The position numbers and the translations under genes are program-made. From positions 7,568,501 through 7,632,500 of the forward strand of contig BSQZ01000010.1 of NCBI GenBank assembly GCA_033239005.1: 64,000 nt of DNA, read 5' to 3'. The notes beneath the pieces are model-generated. The model ran no database searches. It was not told the DNA's origin and was given only the letters and a program-made list of their open reading frames with translations. Positions 1 through 11,790 of this stretch are shown one piece after another. Origin of the DNA: Lamellibrachia satsuma. Taxonomy: Eukaryota > Annelida > Polychaeta > Sabellida > Siboglinidae. Within the stretch, counting starts at the first letter, position 1. Every line of letters begins with the position of its first letter.

Positions 1-425
1 TTACAAACATATCACAATGATGTTACAAACATATCACAAAGATGTTACAAACATATCACAATGATGTTACAAACATATCACAATGATGTCACAAACATAT
101 CACAATGATGTTACAAACATTTCACAATTATGTCACAAACATATCACAATGATGTCACAAACATATCATAATGATGTCACAAACATATCACAATGATGTT
201 ACGAACAATGCATTATCCCAATGATGTCACAAGCATCACAATGACGCCACAACAATATCACAATGATGTCACAAACATATCACAATGATGTTACAAACAT
301 ATCACAATGATGTTACAAACATATCACAATGATGTTACAAACATATCCCAATGACGCCACAAACATGTCGCAATGATGCCACAAACATGTCGCAATGACG
401 TCATACACATATCGCAAAGACATCA
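1..425. repeat. 22-bp minisatellite in ARMC3 intron
   Basis: Tandem array of a 22-bp unit, approximately TTACAAACATATCACAATGATG, with about 19 diverged copies (TTAC/GTCAC and ATGATG/ATGACG variants; copies beyond position 340 are more degraded). It continues off the left edge. It lies downstream of the last ARMC3 exon seen here, so it is intronic if the gene continues leftward. No coding potential is seen. Confidence 0.9.
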
Positions 426-1226
426 GAAACACAACCCACAACCATAGTTTTCTTCTTAGCTGATAGGTGTGAATATTGTCTATACCTTTTTAAAAAAGGA
501 GAATAGCCATAATGCTGGATTATAATAGGCCTACCAGTATAACTATTATGATTCCTTTCATAAGATGTTCTATTAACTATCTGCCAAACTGGTTATGAAA
601 GTAGTAATCCAACATTAAAACCATTATGTATGGTAAAGTTAAGAACACATTCACACCAACACACTGTACAACTGCATCTAGTTAACTGTTAGTATATTCG
701 TATATTTACATGACTAATACTATAACAATAGCTTCACATAATCAATTTGGTTAGTGAGTTTGTATAGAAACTGTTACTAACAAATTAGCTAGTTTTACAT
801 TTTAGACTAAAAACACAATAAAACGGTCTATATATTGAGACTATACAATACAACACCGTCATCCAAAAATATGTGCAAAAATACAATGTATGGACCCTCA
901 CCATGAGGAACATTTTGGGACTTGGTCAAACTGTCACATATATCTGATGCCCCAATATCCATCAGTACATAAAACAGTGCAGCTTGAACCAGGATTTCAA
1001 ATGTATTCCTTTTAAGCAGATGTTCCTTACATCCTTATAGCGAGGGGCCACTGTTTGTGGACTTTTGTAAATGACAGTGACACAGAGTTTTAATTAGTTC
1101 AATCACCAACTGTCTAAAATATTATTGCTAATTTGTTAAATATATTGCCTTAGGTAAAATCTATGACATCAGATCTCAATATGACGTAATCACAACTAAT
1201 CAATAACAGCCATTATTCACACTCAC
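426..1226. other. ARMC3 intron sequence, nothing recognised
   Basis: AT-rich sequence between the 22-bp array and the eighth ARMC3 coding exon. No open frame, RNA gene or mobile-element signature was recognised. It is most simply the intron that follows the exon ending at 1227. Confidence 0.5.
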
Positions 1227-1710
1227 CGTCTTCTCCCTTTCCCTTCTTCCCAGTGCGGGAAGCACCCTTCTCGACAGGCTTCTTCCCCTTTTTGTCATCC
1301 TCTTCTGGGGGAGATATGTCCATGATGAAAGAGACCAGTCGCTGGAGGCCTCCGTTCTCCTTGATAACCTGTACAGAGACACTGGTTTCATTCGATGTGT
1401 AATGTCTCCTGTCAAACCATATCCTGCTTACAGCTGAATTGTCTTCATGTACATAGCATTGTTTATGGTTATTAGTGTTGGGAATCGGTTTGGTTTTCAT
1501 AACTGACCACCGGTTTGGCCAAACCGATCAATGATAGTTTATATAATCGGTTTGTGCCTATAAATTGTGGCTGGCCAATGTGATTGTAAAGAGTGCTGCC
1601 ACCTATTGGACTTCACTAGAGGCGAACGTAAATATTTTGATAATTAATCACAGTAAAATTCAAATTAGCCTGACCATTATTTGCATTTTATGGATGATCA
1701 TTGAAGTGGA

Positions 1711-1772
<62 letters not shown>

Positions 1773-4700
1773 GTCAATAAAAACCACTTGATCGAACTTT
1801 CCTCCAGGATAGTCGAATAGTTCATCTAAAGTGGCCGACTCCATAATTAGCCTCGATTATCCAGACTCCATGATATGGTGCCACCGTTTATTGCTCACAA
1901 GATTATCCAGACTCCATGATATGGTGCCACCGTTTGTTGCTCACAAGATTATCCAGACTCCATGATATGGTGCCACCGTTTGTTGCTCACAAGATTATCC
2001 AGACTCCATGATATGGTGCCACCGTTTGTTGCTCACAAGATTATCCAGACTCCATGATATGGTGCCACCGTTTGTTGCTCACAAGATTATCCAGACTCCA
2101 TGATATGGTGCCACCGTTTGTTGCTCACAAGATTATCCAGACTCCATGATATGGTGCCACCGTTTGTTGCTCACAAGATTATCCAGACTCCATGATATGG
2201 TGCCACCGTTTGTTGCTCACAAGATTATCCAGACTCCATGATATGGTGCCACCGTTTGTTGCTCACAAGATTATCCAGACTCCATGATATGGTGCCACCG
2301 TTTGTTGCTCACAAGATTCTGGGTGAGTCCAGATAAATCGAGAATGGGAAATAATGTCAGAATGACATTACTGATATAACTGAAAATGGTCGATCATACA
2401 ATATTGTAATCGACTGACTGATCGGAAGCATAAACCAACCATCCAGTCATCAACAAGATAAATTTTATTGGAACAACAGTAATGGTTACAATGACAATTA
2501 TTACACACCATGATCTCAGTAATACAGTCATACCTCCCTTGGACTAACTGCCTCACCTCCATGGTCTCAAAGTCCTCGAGACAATTTGACAGAACGGTGA
2601 CAGCGTAGACATGAAGGTCATTATACTCTGGTCGACCAATGAAATCAATCAATCGGTTTACACCCTCCATCTCCCGTAGGGCAACGCGATTGTCAGCTGA
2701 AAATTACGATAATAATACTGTACATGAATAAATATATTAAGTTAACAATATAATGCAACAAAATGATATCCCCAAAGGATCCCAAAAATTATATCCCCAA
2801 AGGATCCCAAAAATTATATGACAGAGATACGATGTCGGGAAAGTCATCTTATAATAAATATCAACACACTAATTTTGGTGCCAAAATGAGGTGCTGTTTA
2901 AAAATCGCCAACACTTTATTCATCTACCGTAACATTAGAAGGAAAATAGTAATCTAACACTAAATGCACCTGAGGAGCAACTGACAACATCTGGCCCAAA
3001 AATCAACCAGTGACCACTGACCTTCCTGTGTAGCCAACTGTAGGGCAGACAGAGCCAACTGCTGGATGACAGGATACTCAGATTTCAGCAGATCCAAGGT
3101 TGGCTGAATCCCATTCAGGTCACGGATGGCCGCTTTTGTCTGGTAGTCCTACAACATTGACAGGCAACCACCTCGATCAGCAAACAACTTATTACTTTTG
3201 CTTACTTCATTTTAATTAAGAAATCGAAGTTGACTTTTGTTGGGACAATGGTGAAACCTGTTAAAAATAGGTTTTCCCGGCTGTAACTAAACAAAATGTC
3301 AAAATTGGGTGGTTCTACACTTCAGTAGCTTTTTGTAGTATTTCTATATATTGCAGTGTTTCTCATTAAGCTAAGTTATAATAATATTTCATATCCATGA
3401 TACTGTGAACAGGTGTATATTTGATTGCAAATTTTTTAAGATAACAAATAAAATTATATCACACAGTATCATAATCATTTAGCATTAAGAATACCTGCAA
3501 CATTAGGGTTATTGTCTCGATGCTGTTCTTCTGCACATCTGGGTCAGTTGAACTGAGCAGACGAATGAGAGCCTCTAGCGTGCCCTGCTCATAGATGGCG
3601 ATCTTGCTGGTGAAATCATTCGCCAAGTGCGACAAACAGTAGGTGGCGTACTCATGCACAACGACGTCCTCTGAATGACAAATAACAATAGCATACTCTG
3701 TAGTGCCCACAGGCCGCTTGAAGTGTAGGTGGCCCAGATAGTTTATCTACTGTAATTGTTTATGTCACAATATATTGTACAGAGTCCCCACCTTTATCTG
3801 AAGTGACTTAAAATGGTTAATGATTTTTGTGTTTACTATTTTGTCCCAAAGGCTGTTCTGGTAATTGACGATCTTAGAACTAAAGGTACGTCAACGAGGT
3901 TGCTTTGTAGCATATTTTTAAGTAATTTTTAGCGAGTATCCACATGTCGTGGGGGTGTTTTTTGTTATTTACAAAAAATAGTTCTTTGTCTAGTCTCTCA
4001 TTTCCATAAGTTTATATGATTTGCAAAACATGGAGGAATCTGATTATTACACATAAGCACATATTTTAAATATGCATAACATATTAACTACAATAAAATA
4101 ATAAAGCATTGAATTGCAAATTAATAAATAAATAAATAAACCAAAATTAGGCCGGCCCAGGCCTGGATATCTGAAAAAGGTGTAGGAAAAATTTTTAAAA
4201 AGAAAAAAATTATCACTTGGTTTTTGAGAGTATTTACAAGTAAAATGCAGAAAACCAAATATTAAGAACACTGTACATTGAATTCAGTCCCACTGCAACA
4301 GGGGACATACCAGGGGGAGATCTCAAAATATTAAAGTATCATATTTGTTGTACATTGATGTGTTTTGCAAAAAGCAATATTTATTTCCTAATCACAGATA
4401 CAATGGATGCTTGGTGTAACATATCAATGATTCAAAATAAAATTTAAAAACAATTTGATTGTTTTGTTTTGTAAGATCACGATTAATTTTTTTTAAGTAA
4501 TACTTACCATCAGGAGACAGTAAAGCCACAACATATGGAATTGTGTCTTCTCGTTTTCTTAACATCCGCCGCACGTCAGCTGCAACCAAATTAAACTTTT
4601 ATAATAAGATTTGAAATCTCAGCTGTCTGGAAACATATGCTATGCATATGATATGGTGCACCAAATAATTCACATATACGCTATGCGAATCTTTATGCAT

Positions 4701-7700
4701 GCGAACAATCCTGACATTGTGTCCCATTAATTAAATTACCAATTATTTACGCCACTAAACAACATTCTTACCTCAATTTGTCTATGCCAATGCATTCATT
4801 CGATCGAAAAACATATATTCTTTCAACATATTGCACCTTGCGCACTTTTGCAGTCCAAATAGCACAGCAGATTGCATTCGCAGTGAGCAGTAACACAAGC
4901 CATTGATGTTCACTGCAGAAGACACTACTGTAACGCAACACTACTTGGACTGAAAAAGTGCGCAAAATTGTAATAGGCCTGGCGATGACCACCTACTACG
5001 TCCAAATATTAAAAAAAAATTTATAGTAATACTTTAGTTTCGAGAGTACATCACAAAGATGACAAATACAACTGTACTTGTGAATATGCCCAGCAGAAAC
5101 GTTTTTTACACAAACATAAACATTGGGTTGGCAGATTCTTAAACGACTGATAAAAAGAAAAGGCCTATCTGCATTAAATAATCATTATGAAAGGATTCTA
5201 CAATCATCTCCGACACAAACATGTGCTGTCAAGAAACAACTAGACTATTTCAGTTTGTGCACTGAACAGGTACTGTATTCAACAACAATCTTCAAAAAGG
5301 TGCAGTGCTTCAAAATAGCTGGCACTTTATTTATCTATCTATAAAATAGTGATCTTTCCCCAGATAACAACTGCAGTAGACAGTCTTGTCTTGTGTAGAA
5401 TACTGGCCAACACTCCTAGGGCATCAAACAATCAGGACTGTTTGCGCATGGAGTAATTGCAGCCTAGTCGTGTTTGCGTGGAACCGAGTGGGTTATAGTT
5501 TGTTTAAACTGGTATGGTTCTGTGATGCTGGGAGAATAGGAGAATTGATACCATGACATGGGTCTTAACGTCTGCTCATTGAAAAGTGCTCATGAAAAAT
5601 CCCGACACAGACTCCTCCACTCTTTTGTCGGTTTTTAGTGTTTTCTCTTTGTTTTTAATGTTTTGTTTAACAGGTGATGTTCTCGATCACAATGAACCCA
5701 CACACGATAAAATGTGAAATCACTTGAGAAATAAAATGTGCCTAGAATGGCCTTGTATGCAACAAATACACTAATTTCACTGCAAATGTTTTTTGTTTTG
5801 AAAATTACTAAAAAGCGGAACAAATGGACAAATGCGGTATTTTCCACTCAAAGTGTTGACATCTATGAAATAGGATAATTTATAATATGATCACTTACGA
5901 TGACCAGCCATGAGTGAGAGGGCCATTATAGCATATCGCCTGACTGACTTCTCTTCATGGCTGATGAGCTTTAGCAGCGGTTCTACAGCATCCAGGTCTA
6001 GCATCATCTTCTTGTTGTCGTCACCTCAACAAACCAGACAATGATATCTTCACATGCTAGTCATCACGACATCATCACACAATGCAGCATATCTTCACAT
6101 GCCAGTCATCACGACATCATCAAGCAATGCTACATATCTGCATATGCCAGTCGTCACGTCATCATCACGTAACACAAAAATCTTCATGTGCCAGTAAGCA
6201 TTACATCAAGAATACTAGAGAGAGCACAATGTGGTCTTATTTCAATGCCTACTTAACAATTGCATGATTCACCATGTAGCACCAAACTGAATGCCACAAA
6301 GATTTGGTCACACTCTATAAATTAGTAATCATTCTCACAAAAGTATTCATTCTCACACAGGACAAATTATTTACTGAAAGTATCACCATTCTCACAAAAG
6401 TATTCATTCTCACACAGGACAAATTATTTACTGAAAGTATCATCATTAGTAGTGTGATTACATTTAGAAGCAAAATTTGACAAATATTTCATAAAAGATT
6501 AATAATGTTATATAAAAATGAGTAATTGTTGAACTCTCGATAAGCCAATGGCGTCCTTATACACTTGCCACCAGGGTTTTTTGCTTTGGATGAAATAATA
6601 ATAATAAAAGTCATCATCAGAGCAAGGAACGACTGAAGATCTAAGGTGGAAGTGCAATGAGGAATAAATATGTAGGGCTTATTGAGTTTTTATGGAAGGT
6701 AGCTATAGTTTCAGATGATTTCAAAGTGATGGGGAGTTCAGTCCAGACCTTAGGCCCAGCGATAGAGAAAGCAAAATCTTGTTAAAAACATGTTAAAGAT
6801 AACTCACTTTTGTCAATAAATCTGTAGATGGCATCGCATGCACGCATGAGGACATCCTCCTCGGGGCTGCCCAGCATCAGAATCACAGTTGTTGCATTCC
6901 TGCTCTCAATCATCAGGAGATCAAACTAAAAACATAAAAATATTATCACTGTTCACAACCCATTTTCTTCCATTAAAACGTATTACATAACTGTTGGTAG
7001 TGTTTACACTACATATAAATCACACCTAAGCAAATAACAATATATAAATAATTATTATTAATATAATATTAACATAAATAAACATAAAACTATTATGTGG
7101 TGCCATCATTGACTAGTGTTTTATAATATATTTTTCTAGGGTGACACCACAAAAAGACTGATAAATATTTATCAAATGAGTGACTAGTTCATTTAGCAAT
7201 TATACCAAGCAATTATACCAAGCAATAATACCAAGCAATTATACCAAGCAATTATACCAAGAGCACACTCACTTGTCCTTTAGTAGGAGCCAAGAATAAA
7301 GAGTAAAATAAATTATGCATACAAGATAGATAACACTTCATAATTGCTTGTTTAGGTAAAACATCAGCACAGGCTTAATATAGCTACACTTCACACATAC
7401 AAAATGTATGTTGCACACATTACACACATTACACACATCCAACACAACTTTCCCCAAATATGTTTCTTGAAATAAAAAACTCAATGCAAACTGCTATTTA
7501 CAGTAATTGATAGATAAGTTGATTTAAAATCCACTGAAGCTAATTATCATTAACACCATATTATTATAAGAAAATAAACTGTATACAATAGTAGGTTCTA
7601 CAGGTGTTTTTGTATAATACTTTGTTGAAGAGTGCAGTGCCACAAGTGAGAATTTTACCACGTCGTCGGGTGGTCCCTTATCGTCCTTCTTCACTTTCTT

Positions 7701-7706
7701 CCCCAT
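1227..7706 (-). CDS. ARMC3: ARMC3-like armadillo-repeat protein, 5' eight coding exons (partial)
   Basis: Start codon at 7706. Coding exons in order: 7706-7659, 6925-6808, 6024-5899, 4579-4508, 3670-3495, 3148-3022, 2696-2557, 1368-1227. All have AG/GT borders and matching phases, giving about 316 residues in one frame. The protein opens MGKKVKKDDKGPPDDV, then FDLLMIES, as in animal ARMC3. Armadillo-repeat segments follow (DAVEPLLKLISHEEKSVRR; LEALIRLLSSTDPDVQKNS; GIQPTLDLLKSEYPVIQ; GVNRLIDFIGRPEYNDL). The last exon seen has GGLQRLVSF and then a Lys/Glu/Gly-rich stretch, and it ends in phase 1 at a GTGAGT donor, so the gene continues off the left edge. An AG before the start-codon exon (near 7728) suggests a spliced 5' UTR. 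ARMC3 is a beta-catenin-like ARM protein linked to sperm flagella and motile cilia; that role is family knowledge. For exon 7 the donor at 2557, rather than the later GT at 2533, preserves length against vertebrate ARMC3. Confidence 0.9.
1714..1768. repeat. (AT)n microsatellite
   Basis: Uninterrupted AT/TA dinucleotide run of about 55 bp in an ARMC3 intron. Confidence 0.95.
1855..2314. repeat. 46-bp minisatellite, exactly 10 copies
   Basis: The unit begins GATTATCCAGACTCCATGAT and ends GTTTGTTGCTCACAA. Ten copies fill 460 bp with no indels. The first copy differs from the rest at one base (TTTATT instead of TTTGTT). It lies in the intron between ARMC3 exons 2696-2557 and 1368-1227. The near-perfect identity points to recent expansion or homogenisation, or possibly assembly collapse. 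Confidence 0.97.
6331..6444. repeat. 57-bp tandem duplication
   Basis: Two adjacent copies of a 57-bp segment beginning ATTCTCACAAAAGTATTCAT, starting at 6331 and 6388. It is intronic in ARMC3. Confidence 0.85.
6528..6592 (+). mobile_element. CR1-type LINE 3'-tail fragment
   Basis: The sequence ACTCTCGATAAGCCAATGGC and the following TTGCCACC..GGG..TTTGCTTTGGATG match the 3' tail found after the CR1 C-terminal coding remnant at 31995-32090, and again at 33990-34075 and (minus strand) 24079-24150. Only the untranslated tail survives here. It lies in an ARMC3 intron and directly abuts a minus-strand LINE fragment. Confidence 0.6.
6593..6790 (-). mobile_element. LINE 3'-end fragment with (TTA)n tail
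   Basis: On the minus strand this encodes the typical LINE ORF2 C-terminus (P-x-V-W-x-E-L-P-I-T-L-K followed by about 20 residues to the end) and terminates in an ATT/TTA repeat, seen on the plus strand as AATAATAATAATA. It closely matches the end of the minus-strand LINE at 38595-39480, so both are copies of one family. Confidence 0.65.
7195..7262. repeat. 13-bp tandem repeat
   Basis: About five copies of ACCAAGCAATTAT with minor variants, in the first coding intron of ARMC3. Confidence 0.85.
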
Positions 7707-7820
7707 TTTTGCTGGCAGTCAAAGTCTGAAAATCACAACAGACCATGCTATTAATATACACTCTCACATGACAACCATTAAATTGGAGCATATACCGGTA
7801 CATATTTATGTATGTATAGG

Positions 7821-7943
7821 ATGTTCGACAGAAGAAGAGGAAGACCAAAGCTGCAATGGAAAGACTGTGTCAAACGAGATCTTGAAAGGGCAGGTATGAA
7901 CGGCCAAGAGTGGAAGACCATCGCAGAAGACAGAGGGAGATAG
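7821..7943 (+). pseudogene. C-terminal scrap of a LINE ORF2
   Basis: A 40-codon open stretch reads MFDRRRGRPKLQWKDCVKRD, then LERAG..EWKTIAEDRGR and a stop. This is the conserved C-terminal signature (GRPK..W.D.VKRDL....W...A.DR..W) of LINE reverse-transcriptase polyproteins of the type that also occurs at 13404-13835. Only the tail is present, so it is a 5'-truncated copy just upstream of ARMC3. Confidence 0.65.
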
Positions 7944-7968
7944 TTAACAATGAAAGTGGAAGAACCTA

Positions 7969-8057
7969 CCAAGTGACTTGGACCCCCCCCGCAAGGGAGC
8001 AAGTGACTTGGACTCCACCCCGCAAGGGAGCAAGTGACTTGGACCCCACCCCCCCAA
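7969..8057. repeat. About 31-bp C-rich tandem repeat
   Basis: Nearly three copies of AAGTGACTTGGACCCC followed by (C)CGCAAGGGAGC, directly after the LINE scrap. Confidence 0.8.
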
Positions 8058-8209
8058 ATTAAGAGAGCAGTGATGATGAGTCATCGAGGCCACAATAAAG
8101 GGGGGAGATAACAATATTTAAGATTGGTAGATTGCATCAAGACAAGAGGGATGTTAGAAAATTGGAGGAGGTTGAAAAGTGGAGGGTAAATGATGCTGAC
8201 ATAGTCCTA

Positions 8210-8440
8210 CAGCAATGGAAAAGAAGAACACTAGTGTCACTAGCGGACTGTTAACAGCCAAACTGGTGGGTCTGGATGGTTCGGCCCATGAAAGGTTCTG
8301 CCCACACCAATGGATGGTTCGACCCAGTCGTTTCGTCCTATGCAGATGGATGGTTCGGCACATGTCACTGAAATCCATGTTGGGATTCAAATCAGCTATG
8401 GTTGTTTCGGCACAAGGTGGAATTCTAAGAACGATCATTT
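8210..8440. repeat. Dispersed repeat, related copy at 9170-9250
   Basis: The segment from about 8215 (ATGGAAAAGAAGAACACTAG, then TGTCACTAGCGGACTGTTAA and CAGCCAAACTGG.GGGT) recurs with about 80-85% identity by eye at 9162-9247. Internal GGTTCGGCCCA words recur at 8278, 8320, 8351 and near 8757. It gives a 75-codon open frame that resembles no known protein. It is probably part of an uncharacterised non-autonomous element. Confidence 0.55.
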
Positions 8441-9518
8441 AGGGTCTGCAATATATACGCACATGCTCACACATAATATATCATTCTTATACAGGAATAT
8501 CCATAAAATAAGCGAAAGTGCTTAGCATAATGAAATAATGATTCAAATCAAAGAAAATTTATATGAATTAAAAGTAAGATTAAAAATTTTTTATATTATA
8601 TAAAGTACGAAGAATATTTGTTATAATAATTCAGTGTATAACATTTCCCAGTTAGAATATGCAAGTCCCAAATAGCCCAAAGTCGGTCAAATCATCGAAA
8701 TAGTCATTAGAATAAGTGTAGTTGTTTCGGCCCACAGAGCCAGTTGGCACTGGTTGATTCGGCCCATGTGATCAAAAACACTTCACGGTTCACTGGTTGA
8801 GAAAACGTTTGAAAAACAGCAGAACAAGTTATGGGTCCAAACATCCACAGCAGCAGTATAATTTAGTCAGCCACACCCCTTTATTAAAGCGAAACCAAAG
8901 TCATGGTCTTGGGGCTACGCACGTAAGAGACAGTAAAAACTAACAACGTGCAACTAAAATCAAGAATATCACGCCATGCAGTGGTTTACTCAGAATGTGT
9001 TCTAAAAGAGATTCTGGTCATTTCTCTGAATGACCGAGGGCTGACATGTCTACCAGTGTGACCATTAAGTGCATGGCCAGTTCTATCAAATCAGGGTAAC
9101 CTAGATTACAAATGACGTATTAAGGAGGTTGATATACACAGAACCAATGCAAAGTTTAAATAAATGGAAAAATACAACGCTACTGTCACTAGCGAACTGT
9201 TAACAGCCAAACTGGCGGGTCCAGACGGTTTGGTCCATGACAGGTTCTACCCTAAACAAATGTGTTATTTTGTCAGAAAGAAGACTAGTTTAGTAAACAA
9301 AGGCCAAAATTACATAAGTTGAGTTTGGACACAAATAGCAAGGCCATATTCTACCTGGCAATTATAGGAATTATGAATATGGCCAGAATATTACACTCAT
9401 GATGTAGGGTTGTCTAGCAGTATGGCACGGCCTGTGAAATTAAGATGTTGCGTGTTCAACAAGGTATTCCTAGTAAACCTCTGCCCTGACACTGGCTTGA
9501 TGTTCTGAAGACAATTGT
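8441..9518. other. Intergenic, repeat scraps only
   Basis: No gene recognised. It includes the second copy of the 8215-type repeat (about 9162-9247) and another GGTTGATTCGGCCCATG word near 8753. The rest is unassigned AT-rich sequence. Confidence 0.4.
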
Positions 9519-10287
9519 TACCGTAAATTTCCGTGTATAATAGGCATTTTTTCTCTTCAATGTTTACTTAAAAGTCTGGGTGCGTATTATACATGGTGAT
9601 AGGGCGAAACAAAAATTTACCCAACTGGATATGGATAACGCTACTGGAACACTAGTACTATGAAGTCAATGAGCGGGAAGCATACGCGACCGGGAATAAC
9701 GCAGAAATGTGTGGACGGTGTCGGATTAATATGCTCAAATAACTGTTATGTGTAGCCAAAGCACCATGATTGGCGATCTTGAATCACGTGAACAACCTGA
9801 CTAGTCAATGCCACGCCCACGGGTCAGCCAGTGTGGCTCCATGTTTAAAGTTGTGAATGCAAATAAAGATGATTGTACCATATGTATGTTTCACAGTTGA
9901 AAGTGTGCGTGTAACATATCAGAATAGAGCTTGGTATTAATTTAAAACTGAGAGCAGAATGACGCAAAGTAAGTTCTAACAAGCACAAATTTAATCAGTT
10001 GCGCAATGGTCAAGCTAAAATGCAAGTTACGTAGGGCTTACACGACTGTCAAGGCGATATATCGTCGCGTGCGTGATATGTTTACGATTCTGAGATGGAT
10101 TCTAGGATCATCACACAAACGAACTTTGTCGCTTCAAGCAAACTATCAGAAGCCGGAAAATCAGGGGTCAATGTCAAAAGTTTGGGGTGCGTATTATACA
10201 TGGTAATATAGGAATTCTATCAGAATTTAGGAAAAGGCAGGGTGCGTATTATACATGGGGGCGTATTATACACGGAAACTTACGGTA
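9519..10287. mobile_element. TA-flanked non-autonomous DNA transposon (Tc1/mariner-pogo type)
   Basis: Terminal inverted repeats of about 25 bp. The left reads TA then CCGTAAATTTCCGTGTATAA; the right end, reverse-complemented, reads CCGTAAGTTTCCGTGTATAA. Both are bounded by TA, as expected for a TA target site. The subterminal word GTGCGTATTATACATGG occurs near 9580 and 10187, with variants near 10241 and 10259. A 66-codon open stretch (10006-10206) is basic but shows no readable transposase domain, so this is a deletion derivative about 769 bp long. Family assignment rests on the TA site and TIR style only. Confidence 0.65.
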
Positions 10288-11135
10288 GTTACAACTTACG
10301 GTAATTGTTACAAATGTCGAGAAATGGTTATGTTTTAGTAACTCCGAAAACCATGACTTTTGTTTCGCTTTAAGGGAAGTATGAGGAAGACCAAGATACA
10401 AAACAAACAAACCAATAGCTGCACAGCCCTAGAATAGTAGCATCACAAGATTCAACTGTCTCGACTCCGATCGATTGGGGGTAAATCGACGATTCTATCG
10501 CGACCGATCATTTTCATCTCGCAGCGAATGCAATGCTATCTTAATGTTCTGTTTTCATGCTAACTAATCGTTCATAACCTCTCTGCTATGCAACCAGTGC
10601 TAGTGATGGTTTGTTTTACATAACATGTTCATTATTCTCTGATAAGTACTTACGCGAGTACCACAGCAAACAGCCAAGGAAAAGATTTGTTTTGTGCAGT
10701 TGCTAGATGACGCGCCGGTTTCGTTGTTCATGGTATGATGACGTCACGCGACAAAAGTAATTTTACATTTATTCGCTAGATGACGCCACACAAAACACAC
10801 TTCAAATAAATTAGGATAGTTTTCACCATACCTCGTTTCTTTGGTTCATTGACAACATTGCCGTACCGGTTCTTTACAGTTTCACAGCAAATAGAGCAAT
10901 AACTATCTTATCTCTTGGTGTATAAGTATTATGTTGGCTAGTTGTATAGAATAAGTAGTTTGATAATGTGTGAATATTAAATTTAATAAAAGTCAGTTTT
11001 ATTTAAACTTTAGTGTAATTTAGTTACTATTACTATTATTCTAGTGTATATCTTGCTTATGTTTGATGTTTGTTAGTTAGTTAGTATTAAATAATGTCGT
11101 GCTACTATAAATTTGTATAAACAATTATATCCCTC
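10288..11135. other. Intergenic, nothing recognised
   Basis: No coding or RNA gene recognised. The word TTACGGTAATTGTTACAA just after the transposon (about 10306) mirrors the sequence just left of it (ACAATTGTTACCGTAA, 9511), so the element may sit inside an older palindromic repeat. Two GCTAGATGACG(C) words occur at 10703 and 10777. Confidence 0.4.
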
Positions 11136-11280
11136 AGCCAGTAGGGTAGCTCTTATATTACAGGCATACGTCATGCCTTAATAAGAGTCCCCTGACCATA
11201 CATTAATTTTATATAATATATATGATCGTATGGTCAAATAAATGATCATGATTCTGATTCTGATGCTGATTCTGATACCC
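11136..11280 (+). mobile_element. LINE-like 3' tail with (GATTCT)n
   Basis: A short 3'-UTR-like segment with TATGGTCAAATAAATGATCA ends in CATGATTCTGATTCTGATGC and further TGATTC units. A polyadenylation-like AATAAA followed by a short simple-repeat tail is typical of CR1/L2-class LINE 3' ends. No coding part is attached. Confidence 0.5.
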
Positions 11281-11429
11281 CAGGCCCGTCCTTAGGACTT
11301 TGAAAGGGGGTTCAAGAAATGTTAGATTTTTGTGTTTTTAGAGCTACTCTGTGCAATCTCGAGTTAATAAAAACGAAAGGCGCACAGCTTCACCTCTTGC
11401 ATCACATCATCCTGAGTTACTAAACTTCG

Positions 11430-11790
11430 GAAAAATGTCAGTCACTGTTGACGTTAAAACTCCATCCTCCACTGATGTGGCCCATCGTAAATCCGGTTCA
11501 ATGATGTCCAAATTTGTAGTGTGTGAAGTTTTAAGTAACACGCGTGGTCGATTTAATAAAACAAAATACGTATTTTTTTCAAATCATCGAAATAATTGAC
11601 TTTAGTCGTTAGATCTGGCGAGGATCAAAACAGTGGATATCCAAAATAGTAAACACTGTGCGGGTCAAAGCCGACCATGGGCGTGACGTCATCCTCTCTC
11701 CGGTCACATGACAAAGCTACGAAATTTCACCAAAGGTAAAATTCGTATATTTTCAGTGTTTCCATTTTCATTTCACTGATATAATATGTA
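11430..11790 (+). repeat. Dispersed repeat, inverted partner at 47640-47960
   Basis: Aligned by eye with the reverse complement of 47640-47960. Shared blocks include GGATCAAAA.AGTGGATATC, AGTAAACACT.TG.GGGTCA, CATCCTCTCTCCG..CACATG and ACAAAGCTACGAAATTTCACC. The two copies are in opposite orientation 36 kb apart. The family is unknown and no protein is readable in either copy. Confidence 0.7.

Noticed and set aside
1..425. Regular short repeats considered as a CRISPR array
   Set aside because: There are no unique spacers: the 22-bp unit is directly tandem, and the DNA is animal nuclear.
2533..2557. Alternative donor for ARMC3 exon 7 at 2533
   Set aside because: Using it would add eight residues and break alignment with the ARMC3 family; the donor at 2557 keeps length and phase.
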